Origin: Paraburkholderia sp.
GTDB taxonomy: Bacteria; Pseudomonadota; Gammaproteobacteria; Burkholderiales; Burkholderiaceae
NCBI GenBank assembly: GCA_004322045.1
Contig: SCRN01000001.1
Span: 185,092-249,091, forward strand
Direction: 5' to 3'
DNA: 64,000 bases
Shown here: positions 17,446 to 27,038 of the stretch, piece after piece
Numbering within the stretch: position 1 is the first letter of the stretch
Layout: every line of letters starts with the position of its first letter
Made by a program: the position numbers and the translations under genes
The notes under the pieces: model-generated
Database searches by the model: none
What the model was told of the DNA's origin: nothing
What the model saw: only the letters and a program-made list of their open reading frames with translations

Positions 17446-17490
17446 GCTCGCTAACCCAAAAGAAATGGTTATGGGTCTGAAAAGTTATCA
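17446..17490. promoter_or_regulatory. Candidate LysR-type operator between penR and beta-lactamase
   Basis: AACC (17453-17456), ten bases, GGTT (17467-17470), immediately upstream of the regulator start and about 80 bases before the beta-lactamase ATG. Confidence 0.4.
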
Positions 17491-17551
17491 TCGATTGTCG
17501 CTAACCGCCGAAGACGCGATATTCATTGCCTTTTCCACCGGAGCGAATGAG

Positions 17552-18490
17552 ATGCAAAGAAGAAAATTTCTGGGAACAACATTGGGCGGCATCATAGCTG
17601 GCCTATCGACTCAGGTGCTGGCCGGCCCCAGCGCGAAAGCGCCAGCGGGCCCCCATGGGCTAGTGGCGAAGCAATCGCCGCGGCTCGACGCCCAAGCGAA
17701 AGCGATCGAATCCGAGCTGGCCGCCATCGAGCGAAGCGTCGATGGGCGGCTCGGCGTAGCGATACTCGATCTCGAAACGGGGATGCGCGCCGGTCATCGA
17801 GCCGGCGAACGTTTTCCCACTTGCAGCACGTTCAAGCTGATGCTTGCCGCCCAGGTGCTCGCGCGCGTCGATCATGGCCAAGAGCGTCTCGATCGGCGCA
17901 TCGTATTCGGCGCCGACCGTATCGAGCGATATGCGCCGGTCGCCAGCAAGCATATCGGCGAGCCTGGGATGACCGTTGGCGAACTGTGCGATGCGATCGT
18001 CACGATGAGCGACAACACGGCGGCGAACCTGCTGCTCGACACGGTGAACGGTCCGGCAGGCTTAACTGCCTTCATGCGGCAGTTGGGCGATACTGTTACG
18101 CGCCTCGATCGGAACGAGCCGTCGCTGAACGAGGCGATTCCCGGCGATCCGCGCGATACCACCACACCGCTCGCCATGCTCGGCAACGTGCAAACGGTGC
18201 TGCTCGGCAATGCTTTAACGGCGGCTTCGCGTGCACGACTGCTTGCCTGGGGCGCGGGCAATCGCACTGGCGATGCGCGGTTGCGCGTGGGCGTGCCGCG
18301 AGCGTGGCGCGTCGCGGACAAAACCGGCACCGGGGAGCGCGGCACGACGAACGATATCGGGCTGCTTTGGCCCGAGGATGGTGCGCCGATCGTCGTAACC
18401 GCTTATCTGACGCAAACGGGGGCGCCGGCACGCGCGCGCGACGCGGCGATAGCGGACATCGCCAGGGCGATTTCGAAACACCTGGCGTAA
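17552..18490 (+). CDS. Class A beta-lactamase (Pen-like), Tat-exported
   Basis: 312 residues. The signature motifs of class A serine beta-lactamases are complete: S92-T-F-K95 (Ambler 70-73), S153-D-N (130-132), the omega loop NEPSLNEAIPGDPRD with general base E189 (Ambler 166), and K257-T-G (234-236). The signal peptide begins MQRRKFLG, a twin-arginine motif, consistent with the Tat export reported for Burkholderia Pen enzymes. ATG 17552 has GGAGCG upstream. The pipecolate oxidase gene starts only 20 bases after the stop, so co-transcription is possible. Confidence 0.93.
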   Translation: MQRRKFLGTTLGGIIAGLSTQVLAGPSAKAPAGPHGLVAKQSPRLDAQAKAIESELAAIERSVDGRLGVAILDLETGMRAGHRAGERFPTCSTFKLMLAAQVLARVDHGQERLDRRIVFGADRIERYAPVASKHIGEPGMTVGELCDAIVTMSDNTAANLLLDTVNGPAGLTAFMRQLGDTVTRLDRNEPSLNEAIPGDPRDTTTPLAMLGNVQTVLLGNALTAASRARLLAWGAGNRTGDARLRVGVPRAWRVADKTGTGERGTTNDIGLLWPEDGAPIVVTAYLTQTGAPARARDAAIADIARAISKHLA

Positions 18491-18510
18491 CTTTGACTTA
18501 GGGCGCATCA

Positions 18511-19797
18511 ATGAGAACAGCCGCATCGAGTTACTACGAAGCTACGGTCGAACGCCCCGTTTATCCATCGCCGAGCGCGCCGCGTGAAGAGGCGCAAGTG
18601 TGCATCGTCGGCGGCGGCTTTGCGGGACTGGCTACGGCGCTCGGCCTCGTCGAGCGCGGGATGCGCGACATCGTCGTGCTCGAGGCCGAACGCGTCGGCT
18701 TCGGCGCATCGGGGCGCAACGGGGGCTTCGTGTTTGGCGGCTACAGTCTCGAATGCGCCGATTTGCTACGCGAGCTCGGGCCGCACGACGCTCGTTCGCT
18801 CTATCGGCTCACGCTCGATGCCGTCGAACTCATCGGTCAACGCATCGCGCGTCACGGCATCGAGTGCGACATGGTGCAGGCCGGCATCATCCTTGCTGAT
18901 TGGTTCGGGCGTCCGGATGCGCTGGCCGCCCAGCGCGACTTGATGCGTACATCGTTCGGCGTCGAATGGGAGCCGATTTCAAAAGGCGCTTTGCGAGAAC
19001 GCTTGAAGACCGATCGTTATCGCGGCGGCCTGCTGGAACGGCATGGGTTCCACTTTCATCCGCTCAAGTACGCGCTGGGCATCGCGAAAGTGTTGGCGGA
19101 TGCGGGGGTGCGCATCTACGAACACAGCCCCGCCCTCGCGTTCGAGTCGGAGCGCGATCGACATTTGGTTAGGACATCTAACGGCTCGATCGTGGCGCAG
19201 CACGTCGTGATGGCAGCGGGCGGATACGCTCGCGGCGTTTATCGCGCCGTCGAGCGCGCAGTCCTCCCGATCGCGACCTACGTCGTAGCAACAGAGCCGC
19301 TCGGCGACCGGTTGAAGGACGTCATCGATTGCGCGGCCGCCGTCTACGATACGCGGTTCTCGTTCGACTATTACCGCCCCTTGCACGACACGCGCATTCT
19401 TTGGGGCGGCCGCATCTCCATCTTCGAGCGCGACCCGCGCACGATCGCCAAGCTGCTCATGCGCGATATGTTGCGCGTTTATCCGCAGTTGCATGGCGTG
19501 AAGCTCGAGCACGCATGGAGCGGCCTCATGAGCTACGGGCGACGTAAGATGCCGCAGATCGGCCGATGCCGCGACGGCGTTTGGCATGCGGTCGGCTTCG
19601 GCGGTCACGGCGTTGCGCCGACGACCGCCGCGGGAGAACTGCTCGCGGCGGCGATCGCGGAAGAACGGCCGATTCCCGCGCCTTTTGCTCGCTTCGGGTT
19701 GGAGTCGATGCACGGGGTGTTGGGACTGGCCGCCGCCGAAGCGACGTATTTGACGAAGATCACCGCCGATGCAATTGCGGATTGTCGGCAGCGATAA
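18511..19797 (+). CDS. amaA: FAD-dependent L-pipecolate oxidase
   Basis: 428 residues of the DAO/GlpO-like FAD oxidoreductases. The dinucleotide-binding motif VGGGFAGLATALGL lies near 32-45, and the RNGGFVFGG stretch near 72 and the C-terminal GFGGHGVAPTTAAGE are typical of the pipecolate/gamma-glutamylputrescine oxidase group. With hglS and amaB nearby, L-pipecolate oxidation to piperideine-6-carboxylate is the most likely reaction. The start ATG 18511 has only a weak ribosome site (AGGGCG), which fits read-through from the beta-lactamase gene. It ends 3 bases before the convergent gene. Confidence 0.83.
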   Translation: MRTAASSYYEATVERPVYPSPSAPREEAQVCIVGGGFAGLATALGLVERGMRDIVVLEAERVGFGASGRNGGFVFGGYSLECADLLRELGPHDARSLYRLTLDAVELIGQRIARHGIECDMVQAGIILADWFGRPDALAAQRDLMRTSFGVEWEPISKGALRERLKTDRYRGGLLERHGFHFHPLKYALGIAKVLADAGVRIYEHSPALAFESERDRHLVRTSNGSIVAQHVVMAAGGYARGVYRAVERAVLPIATYVVATEPLGDRLKDVIDCAAAVYDTRFSFDYYRPLHDTRILWGGRISIFERDPRTIAKLLMRDMLRVYPQLHGVKLEHAWSGLMSYGRRKMPQIGRCRDGVWHAVGFGGHGVAPTTAAGELLAAAIAEERPIPAPFARFGLESMHGVLGLAAAEATYLTKITADAIADCRQR

Positions 19798-19800
19798 ACC

Positions 19801-21114
19801 TCACTGCACCATCGGTACCTGAACGTTGTCCGGGCCCGGGCCTGCCGGCGCGGTCGCCGCACCCGACTCGATGATTGCACGGTCCACGAGCGCTTTCGCC
19901 TCCGTGCTGCTCGCGTCCACCGAGAGCGCTGCGCCCGCGTTGTGCCAAACGCAGTGCCAGCGCGACTGGACCACGCAAGCGCGCGCGGCGTTCAACGACG
20001 CGTCACGCGCTTGTTCACGAGAGGCTAATTGATCGCGCAACGAGAGCGCGTAACCATTATGCGGATCGGCCGCCAGCACCCCGGCAAGCGAAGCCCGCGC
20101 CCCGCTCAAATCGTTTTTTGCGAGGCGCGTCTGCACGCTGTCCAAGGTGCGTGTCAGCGAACCGCTGCCCGAGCGCGCTTCTTTTTCCTGAACCCGCGGT
20201 TGCGGCTGAGCAGAGGACGGCGATGGCACGCTGGTATGCAGGTACGTGGTATCGCCGGGTCGCACACGAGCATCGTTTCCATGCCCGCGTCCGCGCGTTC
20301 GCGCATGCGCTTTCCCGCGCGCACCGCCCTTCTCCGGAACGTCCGCGCCGTCCGCCTGCGCTTGCACGACACCTTCGGTCACGACGGGCTGCGCCGGCGC
20401 GCTGGGTGCGGCCGTCGACTGGCTTTGCATCGACGTCGCGGGCGGCGTGCTTGGTGCGGGGGCGCTAGGCGCTTGGCTTTGCGCAGGAGCAGCCGGCGCG
20501 ACGGACGCAACTGGAGGGGCAACGGACGCGACCGGCGGCGGCAAGTTCGCGATAGACATGTCGGGCGGGACCGAGTCGTCGAGCTTTCCACCGGGCGGCG
20601 CGTTCCTCGCGTCGTTCGCCCCGTCCGGGCCGATCGAACCTTCGACGGCCTTGGACGGGTTGTCCCTGGACACGGGCGACACGGCCGGTTGGTCGTATCC
20701 ATACTTGTGCATCAGCACCACGCCGCCGTAGAGCACGACGAACGCGGCAAGAATCAACCCCATCCCGCCCTTGAGGTTCCACTGGCGTGCGCCGCGCAAC
20801 GCTGGTGCGCGCCCTCGCCCGTGCACTCTGCCGTCGGGGGAAGCGAACAGCGGCGTTGGCGGCCCGGGCCATGGCGTGTCGAGATCGCCCTCGAAATCGG
20901 CGGGCTCGAACGCGCGCATGGACGGCTCGACGCGCGCGCCCCCTGCCGGGCGGGCGCCTTCGGACGCAGCGGGCGATGGCGGTGCGGCGCCAGCCAAGGC
21001 AAAGCGCGCGTGTGCGCCGCAGTGGGGACAGAAAGCAACCGGTTCCGAAATACGGCCGCCGCAACGCGCGCAGGCGACGGGAAACTTCGGACCGCGAGCG
21101 GTTTGATCACGCAT
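19801..21114 (-). CDS. Zinc-ribbon, single-pass membrane protein of unknown role
   Basis: 437 residues. A zinc ribbon at the N-terminus has C15, C18, C29 and C32. Residues 40-110 are low-complexity; one membrane segment lies at 116-135 (GGMGLILAAFVVLYGGVVLM). Residues 140-330 are Pro/Ala/Ser-rich, with two tandem PPVASVAP units near 194. The last 100 residues form a TPR-like helical domain (LAKNDLSGARASLAGVLA) with a pair of Cys (ACVVQSRWHC) that could form a disulfide. The expected topology is zinc ribbon in the cytoplasm and TPR part in the periplasm. I do not recognise a specific family; envelope assembly or stress sensing would be guesses. Confidence 0.7.
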   Translation of the reverse strand: MRDQTARGPKFPVACARCGGRISEPVAFCPHCGAHARFALAGAAPPSPAASEGARPAGGARVEPSMRAFEPADFEGDLDTPWPGPPTPLFASPDGRVHGRGRAPALRGARQWNLKGGMGLILAAFVVLYGGVVLMHKYGYDQPAVSPVSRDNPSKAVEGSIGPDGANDARNAPPGGKLDDSVPPDMSIANLPPPVASVAPPVASVAPAAPAQSQAPSAPAPSTPPATSMQSQSTAAPSAPAQPVVTEGVVQAQADGADVPEKGGARGKAHARTRGRGHGNDARVRPGDTTYLHTSVPSPSSAQPQPRVQEKEARSGSGSLTRTLDSVQTRLAKNDLSGARASLAGVLAADPHNGYALSLRDQLASREQARDASLNAARACVVQSRWHCVWHNAGAALSVDASSTEAKALVDRAIIESGAATAPAGPGPDNVQVPMVQ

Positions 21115-21408
21115 GTCCGTGCTCCCAGCGCACGAACGAAGACGAAGCGCAGACGACGCCTCGCTTCGAAGGGGCGCTCGTGAGTGGGAAAGGGAGCGCG
21201 ACTAACCGCTCGATTCGATGAAGAAACTTGACCATGAGACCGACCACTCGAATCGAACCAGTGGCCCACTATGGTGGAGCGGCTTGCGAGCGTCAAGAAT
21301 GCAGACGCGTATTCACCACGGCTAAATGCGCCACATCCCCGGCGATTTATGCCAATCGCGTACGACCCGATTTATTGCGGCCGCCTTGAATTGCATCGAG
21401 TGCGCGTT

Positions 21409-22185
21409 TCAACGCTGCGAAGTCCCGTGCAACATTGCGCGATATTCGCTCGGCGTGACGCCCACTGTGGCTTTGAATTGGCGCGTAAACGCACTGTGAT
21501 CGGTGTAACCGCACAGCGCGGCGACGTCGGTCACCTTGTCATTCGATGCAAGCAACGCGGTGGCGGCGTCCAACCGCGTTTTGAGCAGCACCTGCCGCGG
21601 TGTCAAATGAAAGACTTTGTGAAAATATCTTTCCAATTGTGCCACCGACATTCCAGCCATTCGCGCGAGGTGCGTCAAATTGAGCGGCTGCACATAGTTC
21701 TCTTGAATGTATTGCACGACTTCCGCAAGCTTCGTATAGGCCGGATGGGTTCGCTCATTGGCCTTCAGATCGCGCGACGCGCCCGCGATGCCGACGATCT
21801 GCCCGGCGGCGTTTCGCAGCGGCACCTTCGAAGTCAGGCACCAACCCGGCTGACGCCCCGGATAGAGATGCAATTCGAGTTGATCGATCATCTGCGCGCC
21901 GCCGTTCAGGATCGATTGATCTTGCTCCAAGTAAGCCGCGCCGAAACGGGACGGGAAGACCTCCTCCGTCGTCTTGCCCACGATCCCGCGTTTGTCCTTG
22001 CAGCCGCACCGGGTCGCCAACGTGCGGTTGACGAGGGCATAGCGCGCCTCGCGATCTTTCACGAAGAACACCAAATCGGGCAAGGCGTCGAGCACCGGCT
22101 CGATCTGCGCGTAGTACGGCAGCATGTCAGCGAGCGTTTCGGCGGCAGGCATTTGCGGCAAGGGTATCGTCGGGGGCATCGTCAC
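21409..22185 (-). CDS. PAS-domain AraC-family regulator
   Basis: 258 residues. A PAS sensor module occupies about 25-135 (LDALPDLVFFVKDREARYAL, VGIAGASRDL), and the double helix-turn-helix of AraC proteins fills 155-255 (LTHLARMAGMSVAQLERYFH, VAALCGYTDHSAFTRQFKAT). Uncommon among AraC proteins, whose N-terminus is usually a cupin; the PAS-AraC combination is often linked to hydroxyproline/proline-related catabolic operons. It lies just downstream of that operon, on the same strand, and probably regulates it. Confidence 0.85.
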   Translation of the reverse strand: MTMPPTIPLPQMPAAETLADMLPYYAQIEPVLDALPDLVFFVKDREARYALVNRTLATRCGCKDKRGIVGKTTEEVFPSRFGAAYLEQDQSILNGGAQMIDQLELHLYPGRQPGWCLTSKVPLRNAAGQIVGIAGASRDLKANERTHPAYTKLAEVVQYIQENYVQPLNLTHLARMAGMSVAQLERYFHKVFHLTPRQVLLKTRLDAATALLASNDKVTDVAALCGYTDHSAFTRQFKATVGVTPSEYRAMLHGTSQR

Positions 22186-22261
22186 AAGGCGCAGAAAACG
22201 GCGCGGTCGGCATGCACCCGCGCAAAGCGCCTCGATTATAGGCGAGCGGTGTTCTCGAGCC

Positions 22262-23533
22262 TTACTCGGGCTCTTGCGCCAGCGCTGCGTCCATCAAAGC
22301 GCCGATAGGCGCGGGCGCGAACGGCGGCCGCGGCGTCGCGGCGTTCCAACCGAAATAGGTTTGCGCCGCCGCGCCGCAAATGCGCCCCTGGCACGGACCC
22401 ATGCCGCAGCGCGTATGCAGTTTCGCGTCACGCCAGTTTCCATGCGCGGCGACCTCGCCGTAGGTGACATCCTCGCAGCGGCAAAAAATCGTCTCGGCGG
22501 GAGGATGCGCGCGCGCCGGTTCCCCGAGCTCGAATGCGGTTGCCACGCGCTGCGCAAAACGCTTCCATTTCGCGCGCGTGCGAAGGAGCGGCAAGCCGAT
22601 CGGGCGGCCACTCGCGGCAAGACCCGCGATTTCCCCTTCCGCCCGCGCGAGTTCCATGCCGCCGATGCCCGTGCATTCGCCCGCTGCCCAAACGCCGGGC
22701 ACCGATGTGCGCTGTGCGTCGTCCACCTCGATCGCGTCGCCGGCGAGGCTGCATCCGAGCGCTTGTGCAAGCAACGCGTTCGGCACTAGGCCATAGCCGC
22801 ATGCGAGCCGATCGCACGGGAGCTTCGTTTCGCATTCGCCACGGCGGACGACGACTGCTTCAACGCGCTCGTCACCAAGCGCCTCGCGCACGACGCTGCC
22901 GGGCCAATAACGCGTGGTTGCGAACCCACGCGTCAATTGAATCGCTTGCAGCGCTTTGGACGGTGTGGCGCCGAGCGAAACGCCGAAGCGCAGCAGCGAG
23001 CGCCACGGCGCCTGCTCGAGCACGGCGACGACGCGCGCCCCCGCCGCTCGCGCCGTCGCCAACGCGGCAATCAACAAGGGGCCGCTGCCCGCAAGCACCA
23101 CTCGCTCGCCTTGTATCGGCATACCGCCCTTGATGAGCGCTTGGAGCGCGCCTGCGCCGGTCACCCCCGGCAGGGTCCATCCGGCGAACGGCAACAACCG
23201 CTCACGCGCCCCCGTGGCGAGAATCAATTGTCCAAAGGACAGCGCAACGCCGCTGCCGCATGCCGTCGAAACGATCATCTCGTGTTCGCCGGAAAACAGC
23301 GACACGCGCGCGCCTGCGTAGTGGGTGACGTTAGGATTCCTCATCAAATCCGAAAGCGTCGCGTGCGTTGCGATCGGCATGCCGGTGTGGGGGCCTTGAC
23401 GCCACACTTGCCCGCCGGCTCGAGGATTATCGTCGACGAGTGCGATACGCATGCCGCTCGACGCTGCGGCGCACGCGGCCGCGAGACCGGCCGGTCCGGC
23501 GCCGACGATGACGAGATCGAATGCCGCTTTCAT
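22262..23533 (-). CDS. D-hydroxyproline dehydrogenase, FAD/Fe-S subunit
   Basis: 423 residues. N-terminal FAD motif VIVGAGPAGLAAACAA at 8-23, a second dinucleotide motif VLAGSGPLLIAAL near 155, and a C-terminal BFD-like [2Fe-2S] region (FCRCEDVTYGEV ... RCGMGPCQGRIC). This is the large subunit pattern of the hetero-oligomeric D-hydroxyproline dehydrogenases and of HcnB/OoxA-type enzymes. The ATG at 23533 overlaps the stop of the ferredoxin-like gene by ATGA, so the subunits are translationally coupled. It oxidises cis-4-hydroxy-D-proline together with the next two subunits. Confidence 0.83.
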   Translation of the reverse strand: MKAAFDLVIVGAGPAGLAAACAAASSGMRIALVDDNPRAGGQVWRQGPHTGMPIATHATLSDLMRNPNVTHYAGARVSLFSGEHEMIVSTACGSGVALSFGQLILATGARERLLPFAGWTLPGVTGAGALQALIKGGMPIQGERVVLAGSGPLLIAALATARAAGARVVAVLEQAPWRSLLRFGVSLGATPSKALQAIQLTRGFATTRYWPGSVVREALGDERVEAVVVRRGECETKLPCDRLACGYGLVPNALLAQALGCSLAGDAIEVDDAQRTSVPGVWAAGECTGIGGMELARAEGEIAGLAASGRPIGLPLLRTRAKWKRFAQRVATAFELGEPARAHPPAETIFCRCEDVTYGEVAAHGNWRDAKLHTRCGMGPCQGRICGAAAQTYFGWNAATPRPPFAPAPIGALMDAALAQEPE

Positions 23534-23799
23534 GACGGCTTGGCCTCGGTTGCGATCGTCATGCCGTTCCGGCAAACCGTTTGGCAAGCAAGAACATGCG
23601 CGCGCGCATCGATCGTCATGCGGCACTCCTGACATACGCCCATCCCACAGAAAGCAGCGCGCGGCTGCCCGCTCACCGACATGCGCGTGCCGCGCACGCC
23701 GTAGCGGCGGAACACGGCAGCGGCAACCGTCGTCTGCGCGGGCACCTCCAATGGGACACCATCGATCGTCACCACAACGAACGCATCATCGGCCACCAC
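23530..23799 (-). CDS. D-hydroxyproline dehydrogenase, small [2Fe-2S] subunit
   Basis: 89 residues. The cluster ligands are in FCGMGVCQEC with a further Cys 15 residues on (VLACQT), the pattern of the HcnA/OoxX-type small ferredoxin-like subunit. The start is GTG 23799, chosen because GGAGG ends six bases upstream; that ribosome site lies within the end of the preceding gene. The reading frame overlaps the upstream FAD subunit by 14 bases and the downstream one by 4, a tight three-gene block for one complex. Confidence 0.83.
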   Translation of the reverse strand: MVADDAFVVVTIDGVPLEVPAQTTVAAAVFRRYGVRGTRMSVSGQPRAAFCGMGVCQECRMTIDARAHVLACQTVCRNGMTIATEAKPS

Positions 23800-24922
23800 G
23801 GCTTGCCTCCACACAGAAACGATCGACTCGATATGGAGCGGTATCGATGGCAGTGTCGGTGCCCGCGATTTGCGCCGCCAACAGTTTCGCCGTCGCGAGC
23901 GAAGTCGTGACGCCCAAGCCTTCGTGCCCGGCCGCGACCCAAATCCCCGGTGACGACTCGCCCGCCGGCCCGATGAGCGGCAAGCCATCGGGCGTCGCGG
24001 CACGAAAGCCCGTCCATGCCCGCATCGCATTGAGCGACGGCAAAGCCGGCAAATAGCGCGCCGCGCGTTCGACCATCTGCGCCAACACAGGCCATTCGAC
24101 GGCTGCGTCCAACGTATCGAACTGACGCGACGAGCCGAGTAAAACCTGCCCGGTCGGCCGCGGCTGCGCGTTGAACGCAACCGAGGCGCCCTGCGCCTGA
24201 TGCGCGCTTTTGATGTAACCGAGCTCGAGAACTTGATGGTTGAGATAGCCGCGATAGCGGTCCGTAATCAACAAATGCCCCTTCTTGGGCTCGATCGGCA
24301 GCGTCGGCACGAGTTCGCGCGCGGTCAGGCCATTTGCGATGACGATCTGGCCGCCACCGATGCGATCGCCATTCGCGAGGCGAACCTCGCCGGGCGTCAC
24401 TGCGGCGGCCGCGCAACCGAGACGCACACGAATATTTCGGTTTCCTGGCGAGTGTTCGAGCAACCACTGCGCGGCGCGAGGCGCATAAACGATCGCATCG
24501 TCGGGCACGAGCAAGCCGCCCGCGAGCGATGGCGCCAGCGACGGCTCGCACTCGCGCAGCGCAGCAGCATCGAGCAAATCCGCCTTCACGCGCGTGCCGG
24601 TCAACACAAGATGGAGCGCTTGCGCGGCTCGCCACTCTTCATCATCGGCCGCCACCCATAGCGTGCCGCATCGGGCGAACGCGTCGGCGGCGCGCAACGA
24701 TGGCGCAAGCGCTAACCACAACTCGCGTGAATAGCTCGACAGGGCCAACTCCGCAGGCGAGTCGTTCATCACGACGATATGGCCCATACCTGCCGCGGTA
24801 GCACCGCCGCCGATACCCGACGCTGCATCGAGCACGTCCACCGTCATGCCCTGCGCAGCCAACTCGGCTGCGCACGCGGCCCCGACGATGCCTGCGCCGA
24901 TCACGACGGCATCGGCCGTCAT
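23786..24922 (-). CDS. D-hydroxyproline dehydrogenase, DadA-like FAD subunit
   Basis: 378 residues of the DAO superfamily. FAD motif [20 protein letters not shown] at 6-25; near the C-terminus the family pattern [15 protein letters not shown] and [17 protein letters not shown]. It is the catalytic beta-type subunit that strips the amine-adjacent hydrogens from cis-4-hydroxy-D-proline, giving pyrroline-4-hydroxy-2-carboxylate. Its ATG overlaps the end of the epimerase gene by four bases. Confidence 0.83.
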   Translation of the reverse strand: MTADAVVIGAGIVGAACAAELAAQGMTVDVLDAASGIGGGATAAGMGHIVVMNDSPAELALSSYSRELWLALAPSLRAADAFARCGTLWVAADDEEWRAAQALHLVLTGTRVKADLLDAAALRECEPSLAPSLAGGLLVPDDAIVYAPRAAQWLLEHSPGNRNIRVRLGCAAAAVTPGEVRLANGDRIGGGQIVIANGLTARELVPTLPIEPKKGHLLITDRYRGYLNHQVLELGYIKSAHQAQGASVAFNAQPRPTGQVLLGSSRQFDTLDAAVEWPVLAQMVERAARYLPALPSLNAMRAWTGFRAATPDGLPLIGPAGESSPGIWVAAGHEGLGVTTSLATAKLLAAQIAGTDTAIDTAPYRVDRFCVEASRGGR

Positions 24923-25896
24923 ACCGGACGCGCACCGGGAATGCCGACGGCGAACGGATCGTCCGCTTCGAACAGCAATCGGCCTTCGGCCATGATGTGC
25001 GCGCGGCCTGTGATCGTCGGTTCGATCGCGTCGATGCCGGGCGGCAATCCATCAACCGGCCCGAGCGTCGTATAGGTCGCCTCGAAGACGCTGCCGATGA
25101 TGCTTTGCTGGCGCCATCGAGCGCCCGGTGCGAGCTTGCCGTCGGCGGCAAGGCATGCGAGCTTGGCGCTCGTGCCGGTACCGCACGGCGAGCGGTCGTA
25201 TGCATCGCCCGGGCACAGCACGAAGCTGCGGCTATCGATGCCCGCTTCTTGGCCGTGCGCGAACAACTCGATGTGATCGATAAGCGCGCCGTCTGCCCCC
25301 GTCACGCCTTGTTGGATCAACGCCTCGCGGATGTCATGCGTGAAAGCCGTGAGGGAACCGATGTTCGAGGGCTCGAGTGTGCGTCCATGGTCGGCGACGA
25401 GAAAGAACCAATTGCCGCCCCAAGCGATATCGCCGACGAGCGTCCCCGCCCCCGGCACCTGCACAGCAACGTCGCGCCGGTACCGGTAGGCGGGCACGTT
25501 GCGCACCGAAACGCTGCGGTCTTCATTGAGCGTCGCTTCGACGATGCCGACGGGCGTCTCGATGCGATGCGGTCCCGGCGCGAGCCGCCCCATGAACCCG
25601 AGCGACGCCACGAGGCCGATCGTGCCGTGCCCGCACATGCCCAGATAACCGACATTGTTGAAGAAGATGACTCCCGCCGCACAACTGGCATCGAAGGGTT
25701 CGCACAGCAATGCGCCGACCATCACATCGGAACCGCGCGGCTCCGTGACGACACTTGCACGCCAATCGTCGTGGCGCGTGCGCAAAATTTCGAGCCGCTC
25801 TGAGAGCGGGCCGCTGCCCAAGTCGGGGCCGCCCGCGATCACGAGACGCGTCGGCTCGCCGCCTGTATGGGAATCGATGATATGGATGGTTTTCAT
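24919..25896 (-). CDS. lhpA: 4-hydroxyproline 2-epimerase
   Basis: 325 residues of the proline racemase family. Both catalytic cysteines are present: C88 in the MCGHGTIG loop and C238 in [12 protein letters not shown]. The first-cysteine motif MCGHG is that of hydroxyproline epimerases and proline racemases, whereas 3-hydroxyproline dehydratases carry Thr in the second position. The enzyme turns trans-4-hydroxy-L-proline into cis-4-hydroxy-D-proline. ATG 25896 is the point where family similarity begins. First gene of the minus-strand operon. Confidence 0.92.
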   Translation of the reverse strand: MKTIHIIDSHTGGEPTRLVIAGGPDLGSGPLSERLEILRTRHDDWRASVVTEPRGSDVMVGALLCEPFDASCAAGVIFFNNVGYLGMCGHGTIGLVASLGFMGRLAPGPHRIETPVGIVEATLNEDRSVSVRNVPAYRYRRDVAVQVPGAGTLVGDIAWGGNWFFLVADHGRTLEPSNIGSLTAFTHDIREALIQQGVTGADGALIDHIELFAHGQEAGIDSRSFVLCPGDAYDRSPCGTGTSAKLACLAADGKLAPGARWRQQSIIGSVFEATYTTLGPVDGLPPGIDAIEPTITGRAHIMAEGRLLFEADDPFAVGIPGARPV

Positions 25897-26095
25897 GCGG
25901 CAATGGTAGAAACGCAAAGCCTGCGCGTCTTGGCGCGGCTGCGCGTCCGACATGACGATTTCAGCATATTCTTCGAACATCGCCGAGCTGTGCCGAAATC
26001 GGCATCGCACATGCGGGAACGGCGCAAGACGCGATCGGTGCCGCAGCCTACACTGCTCTCGCAATTTGCTCATCGACCGCATTTGGAGAACCGAA

Positions 26096-27001
26096 ATGGC
26101 ACCAGTCTGGCAAGGCGTCATGCCCGCCGTCACGACGAAGTTTCACGAAGATTTCAGCATAGATCGCGAGTGGACTAAAAAGAATATCGAAGCGCAAATC
26201 GATGCCGGCGTGGACGGCATCATTGTCTGCGGATCGCTGGGCGAAGCGTCCACGCTTTCGCTGGACGAAAAGCTCGACGTGCTCGATATCGCGGTGGACG
26301 CCGCACGCGGCCGTGTTCCGGTATTGCTGACGATCGCCGAAGACAGCACGCTCGAAGGCTGCCGCCAAGCCGAACGCGCCGCACAGCACGGCGCAGCCGG
26401 CTACATGGTTTTGCCCGGCCTGCGCTATCTGTCCGACCGGCGCGAAACGATCAACCATTTCCGCATGGTGGCCAAAGCCAGTCCGTTGCCGCTCATGGTG
26501 TACAACAACCCGCTCGCCTATGGCGTCGATATGACGCCCGACATGTTCAAGGAAATCGCGGACGAGCCGAAAATCGTGGCAATCAAGGAGTCGTGCGGCG
26601 ACGTGCGCCGCGTGACCGATTTGTTCAATGCGGTGGGCGAGCGTTATGCGATTTTCTGCGGAGTCGACAACCTCGCGATGGAAGCGATGTTGATGGGCGC
26701 GCACGGCTGGGTTGCGGGGCTTGTCTGTGCGTTTCCGCACGAAACGGTGGCGATTTATCGGCTCGTGCAGGCGGGACGTATCGAAGAAGCACGCACCCTG
26801 TACCGCTGGTTCGCGCCGCTGCTTGCACTCGACGTTTCATCCAAGCTGGTGCAGAACATCAAGCTCGCCGAAGCGATCGTCGGTCTCGGCACCGAGCCGG
26901 TACGCCCCCCGCGGTTGCCGCTCGTCGGTGAAGAACGCAAGGCGGTCGAACAATTGATCCGCAAGTCTATCGAATCGCGCCCCGCATTGCCCTCGCTTTA
27001 A
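26096..27001 (+). CDS. lhpC: DapA-family pyrroline-4-hydroxy-2-carboxylate deaminase
   Basis: 301 residues, TIM-barrel lyase of the dihydrodipicolinate synthase family. Schiff-base K164 ([10 protein letters not shown]) and Y136 ([10 protein letters not shown]) are in place, with the family [10 protein letters not shown] motif at 46. Beside the epimerase and D-hydroxyproline dehydrogenase it is best read as the deaminase giving 2-oxoglutarate semialdehyde. ATG 26096 has GGAGAA upstream. It is transcribed divergently from the epimerase operon across a 198-base shared promoter region. Confidence 0.85.
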   Translation: MAPVWQGVMPAVTTKFHEDFSIDREWTKKNIEAQIDAGVDGIIVCGSLGEASTLSLDEKLDVLDIAVDAARGRVPVLLTIAEDSTLEGCRQAERAAQHGAAGYMVLPGLRYLSDRRETINHFRMVAKASPLPLMVYNNPLAYGVDMTPDMFKEIADEPKIVAIKESCGDVRRVTDLFNAVGERYAIFCGVDNLAMEAMLMGAHGWVAGLVCAFPHETVAIYRLVQAGRIEEARTLYRWFAPLLALDVSSKLVQNIKLAEAIVGLGTEPVRPPRLPLVGEERKAVEQLIRKSIESRPALPSL

Positions 27002-27007
27002 TCCTTC

Positions 27008-27038
27008 CTTCGAAGCGGCAATCTCTGCCGCTTCGAAG
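27008..27038 (+). terminator. Hairpin after the DapA-like gene
   Basis: Perfect 13-base stem CTTCGAAGCGGCA / TGCCGCTTCGAAG with a five-base loop, seven bases after the stop codon. No T run follows, so it may also protect the 3' end. Confidence 0.65.
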
